Shown: piece by piece, positions 15,908-23,433 of the stretch
How positions within the stretch are numbered: the stretch's first letter is position 1
How the letters are laid out: each line of letters opens with the position of its first letter
The notes under the pieces: model-generated
What the model saw: the letters and a program-made list of their open reading frames with translations, nothing else
The model's database searches: none
Told to the model about the DNA's origin: nothing
Origin: Oscillospiraceae bacterium
GTDB taxonomy: Bacteria > Bacillota > Clostridia > Oscillospirales > Oscillospiraceae
Assembly (NCBI GenBank): GCA_017380435.1
Contig: JAFODZ010000048.1
Coordinates: forward strand, 1-42,054
Length of the DNA: 42,054 nt
Reading direction: 5' to 3'
Position numbers and translations under genes: made by a program

Positions 15908-16837
15908 ATGTCCGGTATCTGCACATCCATTTCCCAGCTCATCGGGAATACCCCGCTGCTTCGTCTGTTTGCTACAGAAAAGCAAGAACAGCTGCCTGCG
16001 CAGCTGTTAGCAAAGTTAGAATTTATGAATCCGGGCGGATCTGCCAAGGATCGTGTGGCGCTGTCTATGATCCGGGACGCAGAGCAGAGGGGACTTTTGC
16101 AAGAAGGTTCTGTCATCATTGAACCCACCTCCGGCAACACCGGCATCGGTCTTGCCTGTGTTTCCGCTTCCTTGGGTTACCGCACAATTCTTGTGATGCC
16201 CGACACGATGAGCATCGAGCGGCAGAAGCTGCTTGCCGGCTACGGCGCGGAGATCGTGCTGACCGAGGGAAAACTGGGAATGCAGGGCGCTATCGACCGG
16301 GCACAGGAATTAGCCGCCCAATATCCCGGCAGCTTTATCCCCGATCAATTCTCCAATCCCGCCAATCCTTCCGCCCACGAAGCAACCACCGGCCCGGAGA
16401 TCTGGAAGGCAACCGACGGTCAAGTGGATATTTTCGTAGCAGGCGTCGGCACCGGCGGTACGCTCACCGGCGTTGGCAAATATCTAAAAAGCAAGAATAC
16501 CGGTGTAAAAGTCGTTGCCGTAGAACCTGCTGCCTCTCCCTTGCTCTCCGGCGGACAGGCCGGGAGCCACGGGATCATGGGCATCGGTGCCAATTTTATC
16601 CCGAAGAATCTGGATCGCGGGATCGTTGACAGGGTTATGACCGTTACAGAATCAGAAGCCTATGCCGCAGCACGCAAATTGGGCAAAACAGAGGGTCTGT
16701 TGGTGGGCATCTCCTCCGGAGCTGCCCTGCACGCAGCAATTTGCCTTGCCAAAGAGCCGGAAAACGCCGGAAAAAACATTGTGGTGTTGCTCCCCGATAC
16801 CGGCGAACGGTATTTATCAACCCCATTATTTGCATAA
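15908..16837 (+). CDS. cysK: Cysteine synthase (O-acetylserine sulfhydrylase)
   Basis: A 309-residue PLP enzyme that combines O-acetylserine with sulfide to give cysteine. The PLP lysine is K47 in NPGGSAKDRV, the substrate loop is TSGNTGIGLA, and the phosphate-binding glycine loop is GTGGTLTGVG. Length and motifs fit CysK of the beta-family. The ATG at 15908 follows GGAGGGT. The gene is divergent from cysE and ends in a strong terminator shared with the opposing PqqD-like gene. A cystathionine beta-synthase-type activity is possible within this fold but less likely beside cysE. Confidence 0.94.
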   Translation: MSGICTSISQLIGNTPLLRLFATEKQEQLPAQLLAKLEFMNPGGSAKDRVALSMIRDAEQRGLLQEGSVIIEPTSGNTGIGLACVSASLGYRTILVMPDTMSIERQKLLAGYGAEIVLTEGKLGMQGAIDRAQELAAQYPGSFIPDQFSNPANPSAHEATTGPEIWKATDGQVDIFVAGVGTGGTLTGVGKYLKSKNTGVKVVAVEPAASPLLSGGQAGSHGIMGIGANFIPKNLDRGIVDRVMTVTESEAYAAARKLGKTEGLLVGISSGAALHAAICLAKEPENAGKNIVVLLPDTGERYLSTPLFA

Positions 16838-16863
16838 AAAATCGGCCCGATCGGGCCGATTTT
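16838..16863. terminator. Bidirectional terminator of cysK and the Wzz/kinase/PqqD operon
   Basis: A perfect 26-base palindrome with 13-base arms (AAAATCGGCCCGA and complement), flanked by A-rich and T-rich ends. Confidence 0.85.
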
Positions 16864-16864
16864 C

Positions 16865-17131
16865 TTATTCTAAAATTGCTTTTACAGGCAGAAGCGGCTC
16901 GATGTACTTGATGACATCTTCCTTTGCCTTTTCAAACTCCACCTCATACTCGTTTACAAGAGCCTGAGCCAGAGAATCCACCGTCTGATCCTGCTCCAGC
17001 AGATCCCACAGGAACTTTCCGGTTGCATTCATCGTGATCATGCCGGAAAAAGTCTTAACGGTCTCACCTACAGGTGCCAGAACATAACGGCCAGCAACCT
17101 GGCGAATCAAAAAACCGGAATTTCTTTTCAT
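16865..17131 (-). CDS. PqqD-like small protein
   Basis: An 88-residue protein matching the PqqD fold: GRYVLAPVGE, then MNATGKFLWDLLEQDQTVD and a C-terminal helix pair EVEFEKAKEDVIKYIEPL. PqqD relatives bind precursor peptides for radical SAM enzymes, but stand-alone copies also occur in polysaccharide gene clusters where their role is unknown. The ATG at 17131 begins one base after the kinase stop codon, with AGGTG nine bases upstream; an in-frame GTG at 17143 is the alternative. It is the third gene of the Wzz/kinase operon. No radical SAM partner or precursor peptide is adjacent. Confidence 0.78.
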   Translation of the reverse strand: MKRNSGFLIRQVAGRYVLAPVGETVKTFSGMITMNATGKFLWDLLEQDQTVDSLAQALVNEYEVEFEKAKEDVIKYIEPLLPVKAILE

Positions 17132-17132
17132 G

Positions 17133-17939
17133 TTATTTTTCACCTTTCAGTTCGTTATCCGCCTTGCTGCTATGTTTTTTCTTACCGGCGGAGGCATAGG
17201 TATATCTTCTGTAATACTTGTATTTACGGCCATACTTATATTTATAGCCCTTGCTGCCTTCTTCCACTACGCCGTTGATGACGAATCCCAGAAGGCGGCA
17301 ATTGGACAGCTCCATCTGCTTAATACCCTTGCGGACGGCATCTCTTTCTGTTTCGTTCTGGCGAACCAGAAACAGAACACCATCGGTCACATTGGCAATC
17401 TCACAGGCATCGGAAACTACGCTGATGGGCGGAGTGTCCACCAGGATCACATCGTAGCGCTCAGACATGGTATCGATCAGTTCTTTCATTCTGGGACTGC
17501 CCAGAAGTTCCAGCGGGTTGGGAGGAATCTCACCGGAGAACAGCACATCCAGATTGGGCTTAATGTTCCGGCGGATCGCCACATCCGCCTCACACAGACC
17601 TGCCAACACATTGGACAGACCGGGAGATGCTTTTTCGATCAGCAGTCTTGCCTGGCTGGGGCGGCGCATATCACCGTCGATCAGCAAAACCTTGCTGCCG
17701 TTTTCGGCAAAGGAGATGGCAGTATTCAAAATTGTTGTACTCTTGCCCTCACTGGCCAGACCACTGGTCAGGCACAGGCGTTTGCAGCCCTCACCGGGGA
17801 TGGCAAAACGGATATTGGTACGCAGGGTATTATAGGCTTCCTGGATATAAAAGCTGGTATTGGGGCCTAACAGCAGACGACGCTGGGCGGTAAAGCTCTG
17901 TTCGCCATCGGGATTGTGTCTTTTATTCATCAGGCTCAT
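17133..17939 (-). CDS. CpsD/CapB-family tyrosine-protein kinase
   Basis: A 268-residue BY-kinase. It has Walker A SGLASEGKSTT (about 60-70), Walker A' VLLIDGDMRRP (about 83-93) and Walker B VILVDTPP. A tyrosine-rich tail near residues 232-250 (YKYKYGRKYKYYRRYTY) is the expected autophosphorylation cluster. With a Wzz-like partner such kinases control capsule or exopolysaccharide chain length and export. The start codon overlaps the stop of the Wzz-like gene by ATGA, showing translational coupling. The rest of a polysaccharide cluster is missing here, so targets may be encoded elsewhere. Confidence 0.9.
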   Translation of the reverse strand: MSLMNKRHNPDGEQSFTAQRRLLLGPNTSFYIQEAYNTLRTNIRFAIPGEGCKRLCLTSGLASEGKSTTILNTAISFAENGSKVLLIDGDMRRPSQARLLIEKASPGLSNVLAGLCEADVAIRRNIKPNLDVLFSGEIPPNPLELLGSPRMKELIDTMSERYDVILVDTPPISVVSDACEIANVTDGVLFLVRQNETERDAVRKGIKQMELSNCRLLGFVINGVVEEGSKGYKYKYGRKYKYYRRYTYASAGKKKHSSKADNELKGEK

Positions 17940-18709
17940 ACCTCACCCTCCTTACTGCCTGCCTTACCGGCAGAACTGTTTTGTGCCTTGGTATCATATC
18001 GGTTGTAGCCGTGTTCGTCCTTAATATTAAGCACCAGATCCGGGATCGCACCCAGCACCGGAGCATTGGACAACAGTGCCAGATCTTCCTCACTCTTGAC
18101 ACGCACATCCAGAAGAGCTTGCAACACAACGAGAACAGCCGCCACCAAAGCACCCACAGCCATACCCAGACCAGCATTGCGGGTCTTATTGGGAGAATAA
18201 GGCTCTGTGGCAGGTTTCGCATAGTCGATGACCTTGGTGGAGCTGCCTTCCAAGATCTCCGCGATCTGTCCGGGCGCTACATCAGCAATGGCATTGGCAA
18301 TTTTTGCCGCCACCTCGGGATCGGGATGGGCGATCCAGACCTCAAAGACTTCCGTGCCGCCCATGGCGGACGCAGACATCAGACTGCGGATATGGTCAGC
18401 CTTATAGTCACTGCCGACCTCCTGTGCCACAAGCTCCATGATCCGGTCGCTTTTCAGCAGTTGGACATAAGTAGCTACCAGCTTCTGAGAAGTGGTTATA
18501 TCGTTGGTGGTAATGTTGTTATTGATATTACCGGTGTCTTTGTTGTTGACATAAATAGAAATTCTGGAGCGATAAAGCGGCTCAACAAAATTTGCGGTAT
18601 AGGCATAACTGGCAACACCGACAATGACTGCCAAAAGCACCACAAACCACAGTTTACGCAAAATGGCTGACAGCAACTTTGCTAACTTTACTTCTTTCAC
18701 ATTTTCCAT
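17936..18709 (-). CDS. Wzz/YveK-family chain-length regulator, kinase activator
   Basis: A 257-residue membrane protein with a helix near residues 20-40 (LWFVVLLAVIVGVASYAYT) and a second near 175-200, enclosing an extracytoplasmic domain. This is the Wzz/CpsC layout. In Firmicutes the C-terminal cytoplasmic segment activates the partner BY-kinase, here encoded by the overlapping next gene. The ATG at 18709 is chosen because AGGAGG lies ten bases upstream; the frame extends further 5' without a start signal. A strong promoter precedes it. No glycosyltransferase, flippase or polymerase is near. Confidence 0.88.
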   Translation of the reverse strand: MENVKEVKLAKLLSAILRKLWFVVLLAVIVGVASYAYTANFVEPLYRSRISIYVNNKDTGNINNNITTNDITTSQKLVATYVQLLKSDRIMELVAQEVGSDYKADHIRSLMSASAMGGTEVFEVWIAHPDPEVAAKIANAIADVAPGQIAEILEGSSTKVIDYAKPATEPYSPNKTRNAGLGMAVGALVAAVLVVLQALLDVRVKSEEDLALLSNAPVLGAIPDLVLNIKDEHGYNRYDTKAQNSSAGKAGSKEGEV

Positions 18710-18773
18710 ACTGAAAGTGCCTCCTTGGTATTCTAAAAGGCATCCTGCCCTACTATAACATTTTATTAAATGA

Positions 18774-18802
18774 AGTATATCACAATAATCCTTTTCCGTC
18801 AA
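18774..18802 (-). promoter_or_regulatory. Promoter of the Wzz/kinase/PqqD operon
   Basis: TTGACG (18802-18797) and TATACT (18779-18774), 17-base spacer, with TGA extended -10. Confidence 0.82.
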
Positions 18803-18844
18803 CCGAATATTCCCATTAATCTTGGAATTTTCTTTATTATACGC

Positions 18845-18872
18845 TTGCATTCCCGGAAGGTTATGATATAAT
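18845..18872 (+). promoter_or_regulatory. Promoter of the AEC permease gene
   Basis: TTGCAT (18845-18850) and TATAAT (18867-18872), 16-base spacer, with TGA extended -10. Confidence 0.72.
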
Positions 18873-18904
18873 CACAGAAAAAATTATGGAAACGAGAGAC
18901 CTCT

Positions 18905-19852
18905 ATGCTGGACATTTTCTTCGCTACCCTGACGCCGATGCTGATGATGCTGGTCTGTATTCTGATAGGCTACATTCTCACCAAAAAGAAAATTTGCCCG
19001 GAAAACTCCGCTATTGTGTTATCCAAGTTGGAAACCTATGTGCTTGCGCCGGCGCTGACCATCAATACCTTCAGCCGGTACTGCACTGTGCAGTCCCTTT
19101 CCGAGCAATACCAAATGGTGCTGTACTGCCTGCTGGCAATTGCTATCGCCATTTCCCTTGGCTACCTGCTATCTCCCCTGTTTGAGAAAAAAGGCTACAC
19201 CCGCACCGTTTACCGCTACAGCCTCACTTTTGCCAACTTTGGCTTTCTTGGCAACGCCATTGTACCGGCCATTTTTGGCGAAGAAATGCTGTACAACTAT
19301 ATGCTCTTCACCCTGCCCGGTACTCTGGCGGTGTTTACGCTGGGCATCTCCAGTCTGATTCCCAAGGATAAAGACCATCCCAATCCCTTAAAGAACCTGC
19401 TCAACCCTTCTGTGTTCGCCGTGCTCATCGGCGCTGCCATGGGTCTTACCGGTGTAACAGACCGTCTTCCCGGCTTTGTAGGTATGACTCTGTCCGCTTT
19501 GGGCGGCTGTATGGGCCCCATTGCCATGGTGTTGACCGGCTTTGTGATCGCCAATTATCCTATGAGGCAGCTTTGGAGCAACAAAAAGATCTACATTCTC
19601 TCCGCCCTGCGGCTTTTCGTGCTGCCCGCTTTCTTTGTTCTGCTGCTGAAATGGCTGGGTGCGGACAACACCACTTTGATCATGTGCCTGTTCTGCTTTG
19701 GTACGCCTTTGGGGCTGAACACCATCGTCTTCCCCGCTGCCTACGGCGGCGATACTTCCACCGGCGCGGCTATGGCTATGGTCTCCCACACTTTCTCCAT
19801 TATCACAATCCCCGTAATGTACATTTCGCTGGAATATTTTATTCTGCGTTAA
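18905..19852 (+). CDS. AEC family transporter
   Basis: A 315-residue integral membrane protein with about ten hydrophobic segments. The N-terminal MLMMLVCILIGYILTKKKI, the FANFGFLGNAIVPAIFGEE segment with its conserved Asn/Gly/Pro, and the C-terminal TPLGLNTIVFPAAYGGD match the auxin efflux carrier (AEC) family. Bacterial members move organic acids such as malate or malonate; the substrate here cannot be told. The ribosome binding site is weak (GAGAG). A single-gene unit with its own promoter and terminator, divergent from the Wzz operon. Confidence 0.88.
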   Translation: MLDIFFATLTPMLMMLVCILIGYILTKKKICPENSAIVLSKLETYVLAPALTINTFSRYCTVQSLSEQYQMVLYCLLAIAIAISLGYLLSPLFEKKGYTRTVYRYSLTFANFGFLGNAIVPAIFGEEMLYNYMLFTLPGTLAVFTLGISSLIPKDKDHPNPLKNLLNPSVFAVLIGAAMGLTGVTDRLPGFVGMTLSALGGCMGPIAMVLTGFVIANYPMRQLWSNKKIYILSALRLFVLPAFFVLLLKWLGADNTTLIMCLFCFGTPLGLNTIVFPAAYGGDTSTGAAMAMVSHTFSIITIPVMYISLEYFILR

Positions 19853-19858
19853 CGGAAA

Positions 19859-19891
19859 TTTCCCTTCCTGCCGTTGCTGCCGGAAGGGAAA
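19859..19891 (+). terminator. Terminator of the AEC permease gene
   Basis: A 10-bp perfect stem TTTCCCTTCC with a 13-base loop, followed by CTTTTTTT. Confidence 0.85.
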
Positions 19892-19924
19892 CTTTTTTTG
19901 GAAAAACTATTTTAGTCGCAGTAC

Positions 19925-19953
19925 TTGCAAATACAAGGTTTTTGGGTTATCAT
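19925..19953 (+). promoter_or_regulatory. Promoter of the DUF4358/DHHW-like lipoprotein gene
   Basis: TTGCAA (19925-19930) and TATCAT (19948-19953) with a 17-base spacer, about 60 bases upstream of the start. Confidence 0.65.
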
Positions 19954-20012
19954 AAGGATAATGCAAAATTCGGGGTTTTTCGATCAATTCCCCGGTAATA
20001 ACGAGGTGTACT

Positions 20013-21503
20013 ATGAAAAATAAATTTTTAAATCTGACCGCGCTTATGCTGGCTCTTTGCCTGATGCTGTCCATGACCGCCTGCGGCAACGATGAGCCGG
20101 AAGTTCCGCCGGCATCTGCTGCGGAAATCTACAGCTCTCTGCTCAACCATGTGCAGTATGACACCGATCTTTCCGACAATAGCGAAAGTGCAGCCATTAT
20201 GTACGCCGGTCTGCCCGAGGGTGCTGTGGTGACTATGTATTCCGGCGATGCCCGGTATGCCGACGAACTGACCTGGATCGCTCTGGCCCAGGAAAGCGAC
20301 TTCGATGCTGCCATGGATGTTGTGGATACCCACATTGACGAAAAGCACGACCAGTACCTGAGCTACCACGCTGAGGAGGTCCCCAAGATCGACGGCGCAT
20401 TGGTATGGAGCGACAGCACCAACATCATTTTGTGCATCACCGCCGATTACGATAACGCCAAAGCTCTGGCTGACGGCTCTGCCAGCCGTCCTTCCAACGG
20501 TAGCAGCGACGCCGTGGAAACCGAGGATCCCACCGAGCCTGTGGAAGATCCCACCGAACCCCAACCCACCGAGCCTCCCGTAGTGGCTTACCCCACCATC
20601 ACCACGGAAGACACCTGGCACAAATACGATGTATGCATGGTCGTCGATAACATGGCCTACGAATACTATTCCTACAGCGAAGCCGCTGCCAAGAACTACG
20701 CCGCCCTGGTCAGCTCCGTTGCCCAGGCGCTGGAAGGCGAAGTTACGGTTTACGACCTGATCATCCCCACCGCCGTGGGCGTTGTATTCCCCGACAATCT
20801 GGCCGCCCAGTACTCCGGCTACGAAGACCAGGCCCAGCGTCTGGAAGAAATCTACGCCATGATGGACGACAGCGTGGTACAGGTTAATATTTTCGATAAG
20901 CTGATGCAGCACCGGGATGAATACCTGTACTACCGCACCGACTGGCATTGGAGTGCCATCGGCGCTTACTACGGCTACGAACGGTTCTGCGAGGTCAAGG
21001 GTATCACCCCCTACACCATGAAGCAGCGCACTGAGCATGTTTATGAAGGCTACCTCGGACCCTTCGCCAAGTATAGCTCTTCCGTGAGCAACACCCCCGA
21101 TACCGTCTATGCCTACGATCCTTACTTTGATGTTTCCATGGTATTCACCGATGCCAGCGGCAATGATATTGCCTGGCCTGTCATCGCCGACGGCGACACC
21201 TACGGCGCAGGCTCCAAGTATCTGATCTTTGCTGCCGGCGATCAGCCTATTGCCGAATTCACCAACCCCGGTGTCACCGACGGTTCTGTTGCCATCGTGG
21301 TTAAGGAATCCTTCGGTAACGCCATGATGCCCTACTTCCCCGATCACTACAGCACCGTTTACGAAGTGGATTACCGGTACTGGAACGGCGATCTGGTGGA
21401 ATTTGCCCGCCAAGTTGGTGCAGAGGATATTATCTTTGCCAATAACATCGGTATGGTTCGCAGCAGCTATCTGATCGGTCTGATGGACAAGATCATCCCC
21501 TAA
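20013..21503 (+). CDS. Lipoprotein with DUF4358 domain fused to a DHHW/AlgX-like SGNH domain
   Basis: A 496-residue exported lipoprotein; the signal peptide ends at MTAC with C24 as the lipidation site. Residues about 36-150 fit DUF4358 (ADELTWIAL, then YLSYHAEEVPKIDGAL). A Thr/Pro/Glu linker (TEDPTEPVEDPTEP, about 168-190) follows. Residues about 195-496 resemble DHHW/AlgX-AlgJ-like proteins. The signature is altered: YYRTDWHWSAIGAYYGY where the family usually has DHHW, and VVKESFGNAMMPYF where KDSFG is usual. Related domains are SGNH-fold acetyltransferases or hydrolases acting on exported polysaccharide. The start follows GAGGTG. Whether it is active is unknown. Confidence 0.75.
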   Translation: MKNKFLNLTALMLALCLMLSMTACGNDEPEVPPASAAEIYSSLLNHVQYDTDLSDNSESAAIMYAGLPEGAVVTMYSGDARYADELTWIALAQESDFDAAMDVVDTHIDEKHDQYLSYHAEEVPKIDGALVWSDSTNIILCITADYDNAKALADGSASRPSNGSSDAVETEDPTEPVEDPTEPQPTEPPVVAYPTITTEDTWHKYDVCMVVDNMAYEYYSYSEAAAKNYAALVSSVAQALEGEVTVYDLIIPTAVGVVFPDNLAAQYSGYEDQAQRLEEIYAMMDDSVVQVNIFDKLMQHRDEYLYYRTDWHWSAIGAYYGYERFCEVKGITPYTMKQRTEHVYEGYLGPFAKYSSSVSNTPDTVYAYDPYFDVSMVFTDASGNDIAWPVIADGDTYGAGSKYLIFAAGDQPIAEFTNPGVTDGSVAIVVKESFGNAMMPYFPDHYSTVYEVDYRYWNGDLVEFARQVGAEDIIFANNIGMVRSSYLIGLMDKIIP

Positions 21504-21513
21504 AACTATTTTG

Positions 21514-21539
21514 CCCCTCTCAGCTTTGTCTGAGAGGGG
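21514..21539. terminator. Hairpin after the DUF4358/DHHW-like gene
   Basis: A 10-bp perfect stem CCCCTCTCAG with a 6-base loop. The following ATTGCTTATT is only partly T-rich. Confidence 0.65.
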
Positions 21540-21561
21540 ATTGCTTATTCTGAATTCGTAG

Positions 21562-21580
21562 GGGCGGATATAATCCGCCC
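21562..21580. repeat. Short REP-like GC hairpin
   Basis: GGGCGGAT-ATA-ATCCGCCC. From memory, closely similar TAGGGGCGGA...TCCGCCC elements are scattered in gut Clostridia genomes; only one copy is in this window. Confidence 0.5.
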
Positions 21581-21633
21581 GCTCCGTAGAATTTACAGGG
21601 ACACGATGCAAAAAACGCCATATCCTGTATACA

Positions 21634-21831
21634 CTACGAAAGAGTTTTCATTTTTTGCAGCATTGCAATAACTCGGTCAAACTGTTCATTTCGGTCTGCG
21701 CTCTTCTGCAAGGTAATTGTACTTACTTCCCAGTCGGGGAACAACACCGCATAACGCTGTAATACCGCTGTCAAAAGCTTTTCGATCTCAATGCCATCTG
21801 CTTTCGCAATTTCTTCTACTAAGTCCGGCAT
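21634..21831 (-). CDS. Small hypothetical protein
   Basis: A 65-residue acidic protein, not assigned to a family. It appears helical, with a central VLQRYAVLFPDWEVSTITLQK segment given here by its landmarks RYAVLFPDWEV and ITLQK. It has no signal peptide, membrane helix or catalytic motif. It is likely real: AGGAGG lies ten bases before the ATG, and a TTGAAT-17-TATCAT promoter precedes it. It is divergent from a ribbon-helix-helix regulator, and the intergenic region holds shared operator-like motifs, so the two are probably controlled together. A small two-gene regulatory or toxin-antitoxin-like pair is possible but unproven. Confidence 0.65.
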   Translation of the reverse strand: MPDLVEEIAKADGIEIEKLLTAVLQRYAVLFPDWEVSTITLQKSADRNEQFDRVIAMLQKMKTLS

Positions 21832-21869
21832 TCCTTTACCACCTCCTTAGATGAATAATTTATATTCAT

Positions 21870-21898
21870 ATGATAACACTTTGTTTGTATATATTCAA
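21870..21898 (-). promoter_or_regulatory. Promoter of the small hypothetical gene
   Basis: TTGAAT (21898-21893) and TATCAT (21875-21870) with a 17-base spacer. The -10 box overlaps one copy of the GTTATCAT motif. Confidence 0.7.
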
Positions 21899-21907
21899 TA
21901 TTTGTGT

Positions 21908-21916
21908 TGATATACT
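21908..21916 (+). promoter_or_regulatory. Extended -10 box of the ribbon-helix-helix gene
   Basis: TGATATACT forms an extended -10; no good -35 box at 16-18 bases. A GTTATCAT copy begins at the next base. Confidence 0.5.
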
Positions 21917-21944
21917 GTTATCATAATTTTATCGAGGTGTTATC

Positions 21945-22136
21945 ATGGCAACAAACAAAATTCAAACCGGTATTCGCTTTGATCCGGAGCTTCTTTACAA
22001 AATCACATATGTTGCCAAGGATAATAAGCGGTCATTGAATGCGCAGTTGGAATACCTTGCCCAAATCTGCGTCAAAGAGTACGAATCCGCCAATGGTAGC
22101 ATCCCGGTAGATGATGATGTCCTTTACCGGAAATAA
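21945..22136 (+). CDS. Arc-type ribbon-helix-helix DNA-binding protein
   Basis: A 63-residue protein with a ribbon-helix-helix pattern: beta strand KIQTGIRFDPEL, helix LYKITYVAKDN, turn, helix LNAQLEYLAQICVKEYES. This matches Arc/MetJ-like repressors, which bind DNA as dimers of dimers at short repeated operators. The ATG at 21945 has AGGTG upstream and overlaps the last GTTATCAT copy, so binding would directly block its own transcription. It is divergent from the 65-residue orphan gene. No adjacent RelE- or MazF-type toxin is seen. Confidence 0.8.
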   Translation: MATNKIQTGIRFDPELLYKITYVAKDNKRSLNAQLEYLAQICVKEYESANGSIPVDDDVLYRK

Positions 22137-22156
22137 TGCCCCCCTACTGTATAAAC

Positions 22157-22194
22157 GAAGCCTACGCAGACCGTTAAGGTGTTGTGCAGGCTTC
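22157..22194 (+). terminator. Terminator of the ribbon-helix-helix gene
   Basis: GAAGCCT pairs with AGGCTTC across a 24-base partly paired loop, followed by TTTTGTTT. Confidence 0.7.
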
Positions 22195-22261
22195 TTTTGT
22201 TTCTCACTGGGATAATCCCGGGTTTTCTGTGCATAGGCTCTTACTGGGAGGGGGATGCGCT

Positions 22262-22834
22262 ATGGTTATGAGTTGGATCTGGGTGGGGATTTTGCTGTTA
22301 AGCCTTGTCTTTTCCGTTATCACCGGCAACAGCAGTCAGCTTGCAGCGGCGGTGGGCCAGGGCGCAAACAGCGCCATCACTTTGATTTTATCCCTGGCAG
22401 GCTCTATGTGCCTGTGGTCCGGGGTGGGCCGGGTTATGGAAAAAACGGGCATTATGGCAGGACTATCCCGTCTGCTGCGACCGGTTCTGGGGCGAATCTT
22501 TCCCTCCGTCAAGGAAGATTCGGTGCTGGCAGGGTATTTAAGTTCCAATGTATGCGCCAATGTTTTGGGATTGGGCAATGCTGCCACACCCATGGGGATC
22601 CACGCTGCCCAGCGCCTTGCCCGGGGCAGTACGGCCAGCGATGAGCTGTGCCGGCTGATCGTGCTGAACACCGCATCCATTCAACTGATCCCAGCCAATG
22701 TGGCCGCCATTCGAACAGGCCTTGGCTGCGCCACGCCCTTTGATATTTTACCGGCGGTGTGGGTCACATCCGTCTGCTCTGCCGGTTTGGGTCTTCTCGT
22801 CGCCTGGATTTTGGGGAAGCTATGGAGAAAATAA
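22262..22834 (+). CDS. spmA: Spore maturation protein A
   Basis: A 190-residue membrane protein with four to five hydrophobic segments and the nucleoside-recognition (Gate) domain pattern. It has VLGLGNAATPMGIHAAQ and LNTASIQLIPANVAAIR, which are characteristic of SpmA. In Bacillus the SpmA/SpmB pair is needed for full dehydration of the spore core. The frame is open further upstream, but the ATG at 22262 is chosen because GGGAGGGGG ends seven bases before it. Its stop overlaps the start of spmB by 13 bases, so the genes are coupled. It supports a spore-forming host. Confidence 0.9.
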   Translation: MVMSWIWVGILLLSLVFSVITGNSSQLAAAVGQGANSAITLILSLAGSMCLWSGVGRVMEKTGIMAGLSRLLRPVLGRIFPSVKEDSVLAGYLSSNVCANVLGLGNAATPMGIHAAQRLARGSTASDELCRLIVLNTASIQLIPANVAAIRTGLGCATPFDILPAVWVTSVCSAGLGLLVAWILGKLWRK

Positions 22835-23340
22835 CCGATTATCTGATCCCCATAGTGCTGCTTTTCACAGCAGCCTGGGCATTGCGAAAAAAAGAAAACC
22901 CCTACGAGCTGATGCTCCGGGGCGGTGAGGAAGGACTGCGGCTTTGCGCCAGTTTGATTCCCACTATGATCTTTCTGCTGACGGCGGTGGCCATGCTGCG
23001 CGCATCCGGAGCAATTGAATGGATCAGCACATTTTTTGCCCCGGTTTTTCGATTTTTCGGCATCCCGGAACAGACTGCCCTTTTGGTGCTGATCCGCCCC
23101 ATCAGCGGCAGCGCCGCCCTGGCTGTAGGCGCAGAGCTGATGACCCAGTACGGCGTGGACTCCCCGGTAGGACGCACCGCGGCGGTGATGCTGGGTTCTA
23201 CGGAAACCACCTTTTACACCATCAGCGTCTATTTTGGCGCCGCCGGCATCCGCAAGACCCGCTATACGCTGATCGCCGCGCTGATCGCAGATTTCGTTGG
23301 TTTTTTTATGGCATCGCTGACTGTGCGGCTGTTTTTTTAG
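22822..23340 (+). CDS. spmB: Spore maturation protein B
   Basis: A 172-residue membrane protein, partner of SpmA. Visible family features are the N-terminal ITDYLIPIVLLF helix, LIPTMIFLLTAVAMLRASG, IRPISGSAALAVGAELM and MLGSTETTFYTISVYFGA. These Gate-domain segments are highly conserved in SpmB. The ATG at 22822 lies within the end of spmA, with GGGGAAG just upstream as ribosome binding site. It is followed by a terminator shared with murA. The pair is thought to transport an unknown solute during spore core dehydration. Confidence 0.92.
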   Translation: MEKITDYLIPIVLLFTAAWALRKKENPYELMLRGGEEGLRLCASLIPTMIFLLTAVAMLRASGAIEWISTFFAPVFRFFGIPEQTALLVLIRPISGSAALAVGAELMTQYGVDSPVGRTAAVMLGSTETTFYTISVYFGAAGIRKTRYTLIAALIADFVGFFMASLTVRLFF

Positions 23341-23399
23341 GCGTAGTTTTGATACCTTCTTGCCGAAACAAGAAAGTAAGACTACTCCCCGCTGTACAA

Positions 23400-23433
23400 A
23401 AAATGATCCTGCATTGGTATGCAGGATCATTTT
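23400..23433. terminator. Bidirectional terminator between spmB and murA
   Basis: A 15-bp perfect stem (23400-23414 and 23419-23433) with a 4-base loop, A-rich on the left and T-rich on the right; the right arm touches the murA stop codon. Confidence 0.85.

Larger units (their letters stand above)
21869..21946. promoter_or_regulatory. Three-copy GTTATCAT operator-like array
   Basis: Copies: 21877-21870 (minus), 21917-21924 and 21939-21946 (plus). The two plus copies are 22 bases apart, two helical turns; the third overlaps the start codon of the ribbon-helix-helix gene and the first overlaps the -10 box of the divergent gene. This is the layout of an autoregulated RHH promoter. Confidence 0.55.

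Noticed and set aside
20028-21611. 527-codon minus-strand open frame opposite the lipoprotein gene
   Set aside because: Gly/Val/His-rich shadow composition, no ribosome binding site; the plus-strand frame has signal peptide, promoter and terminator.
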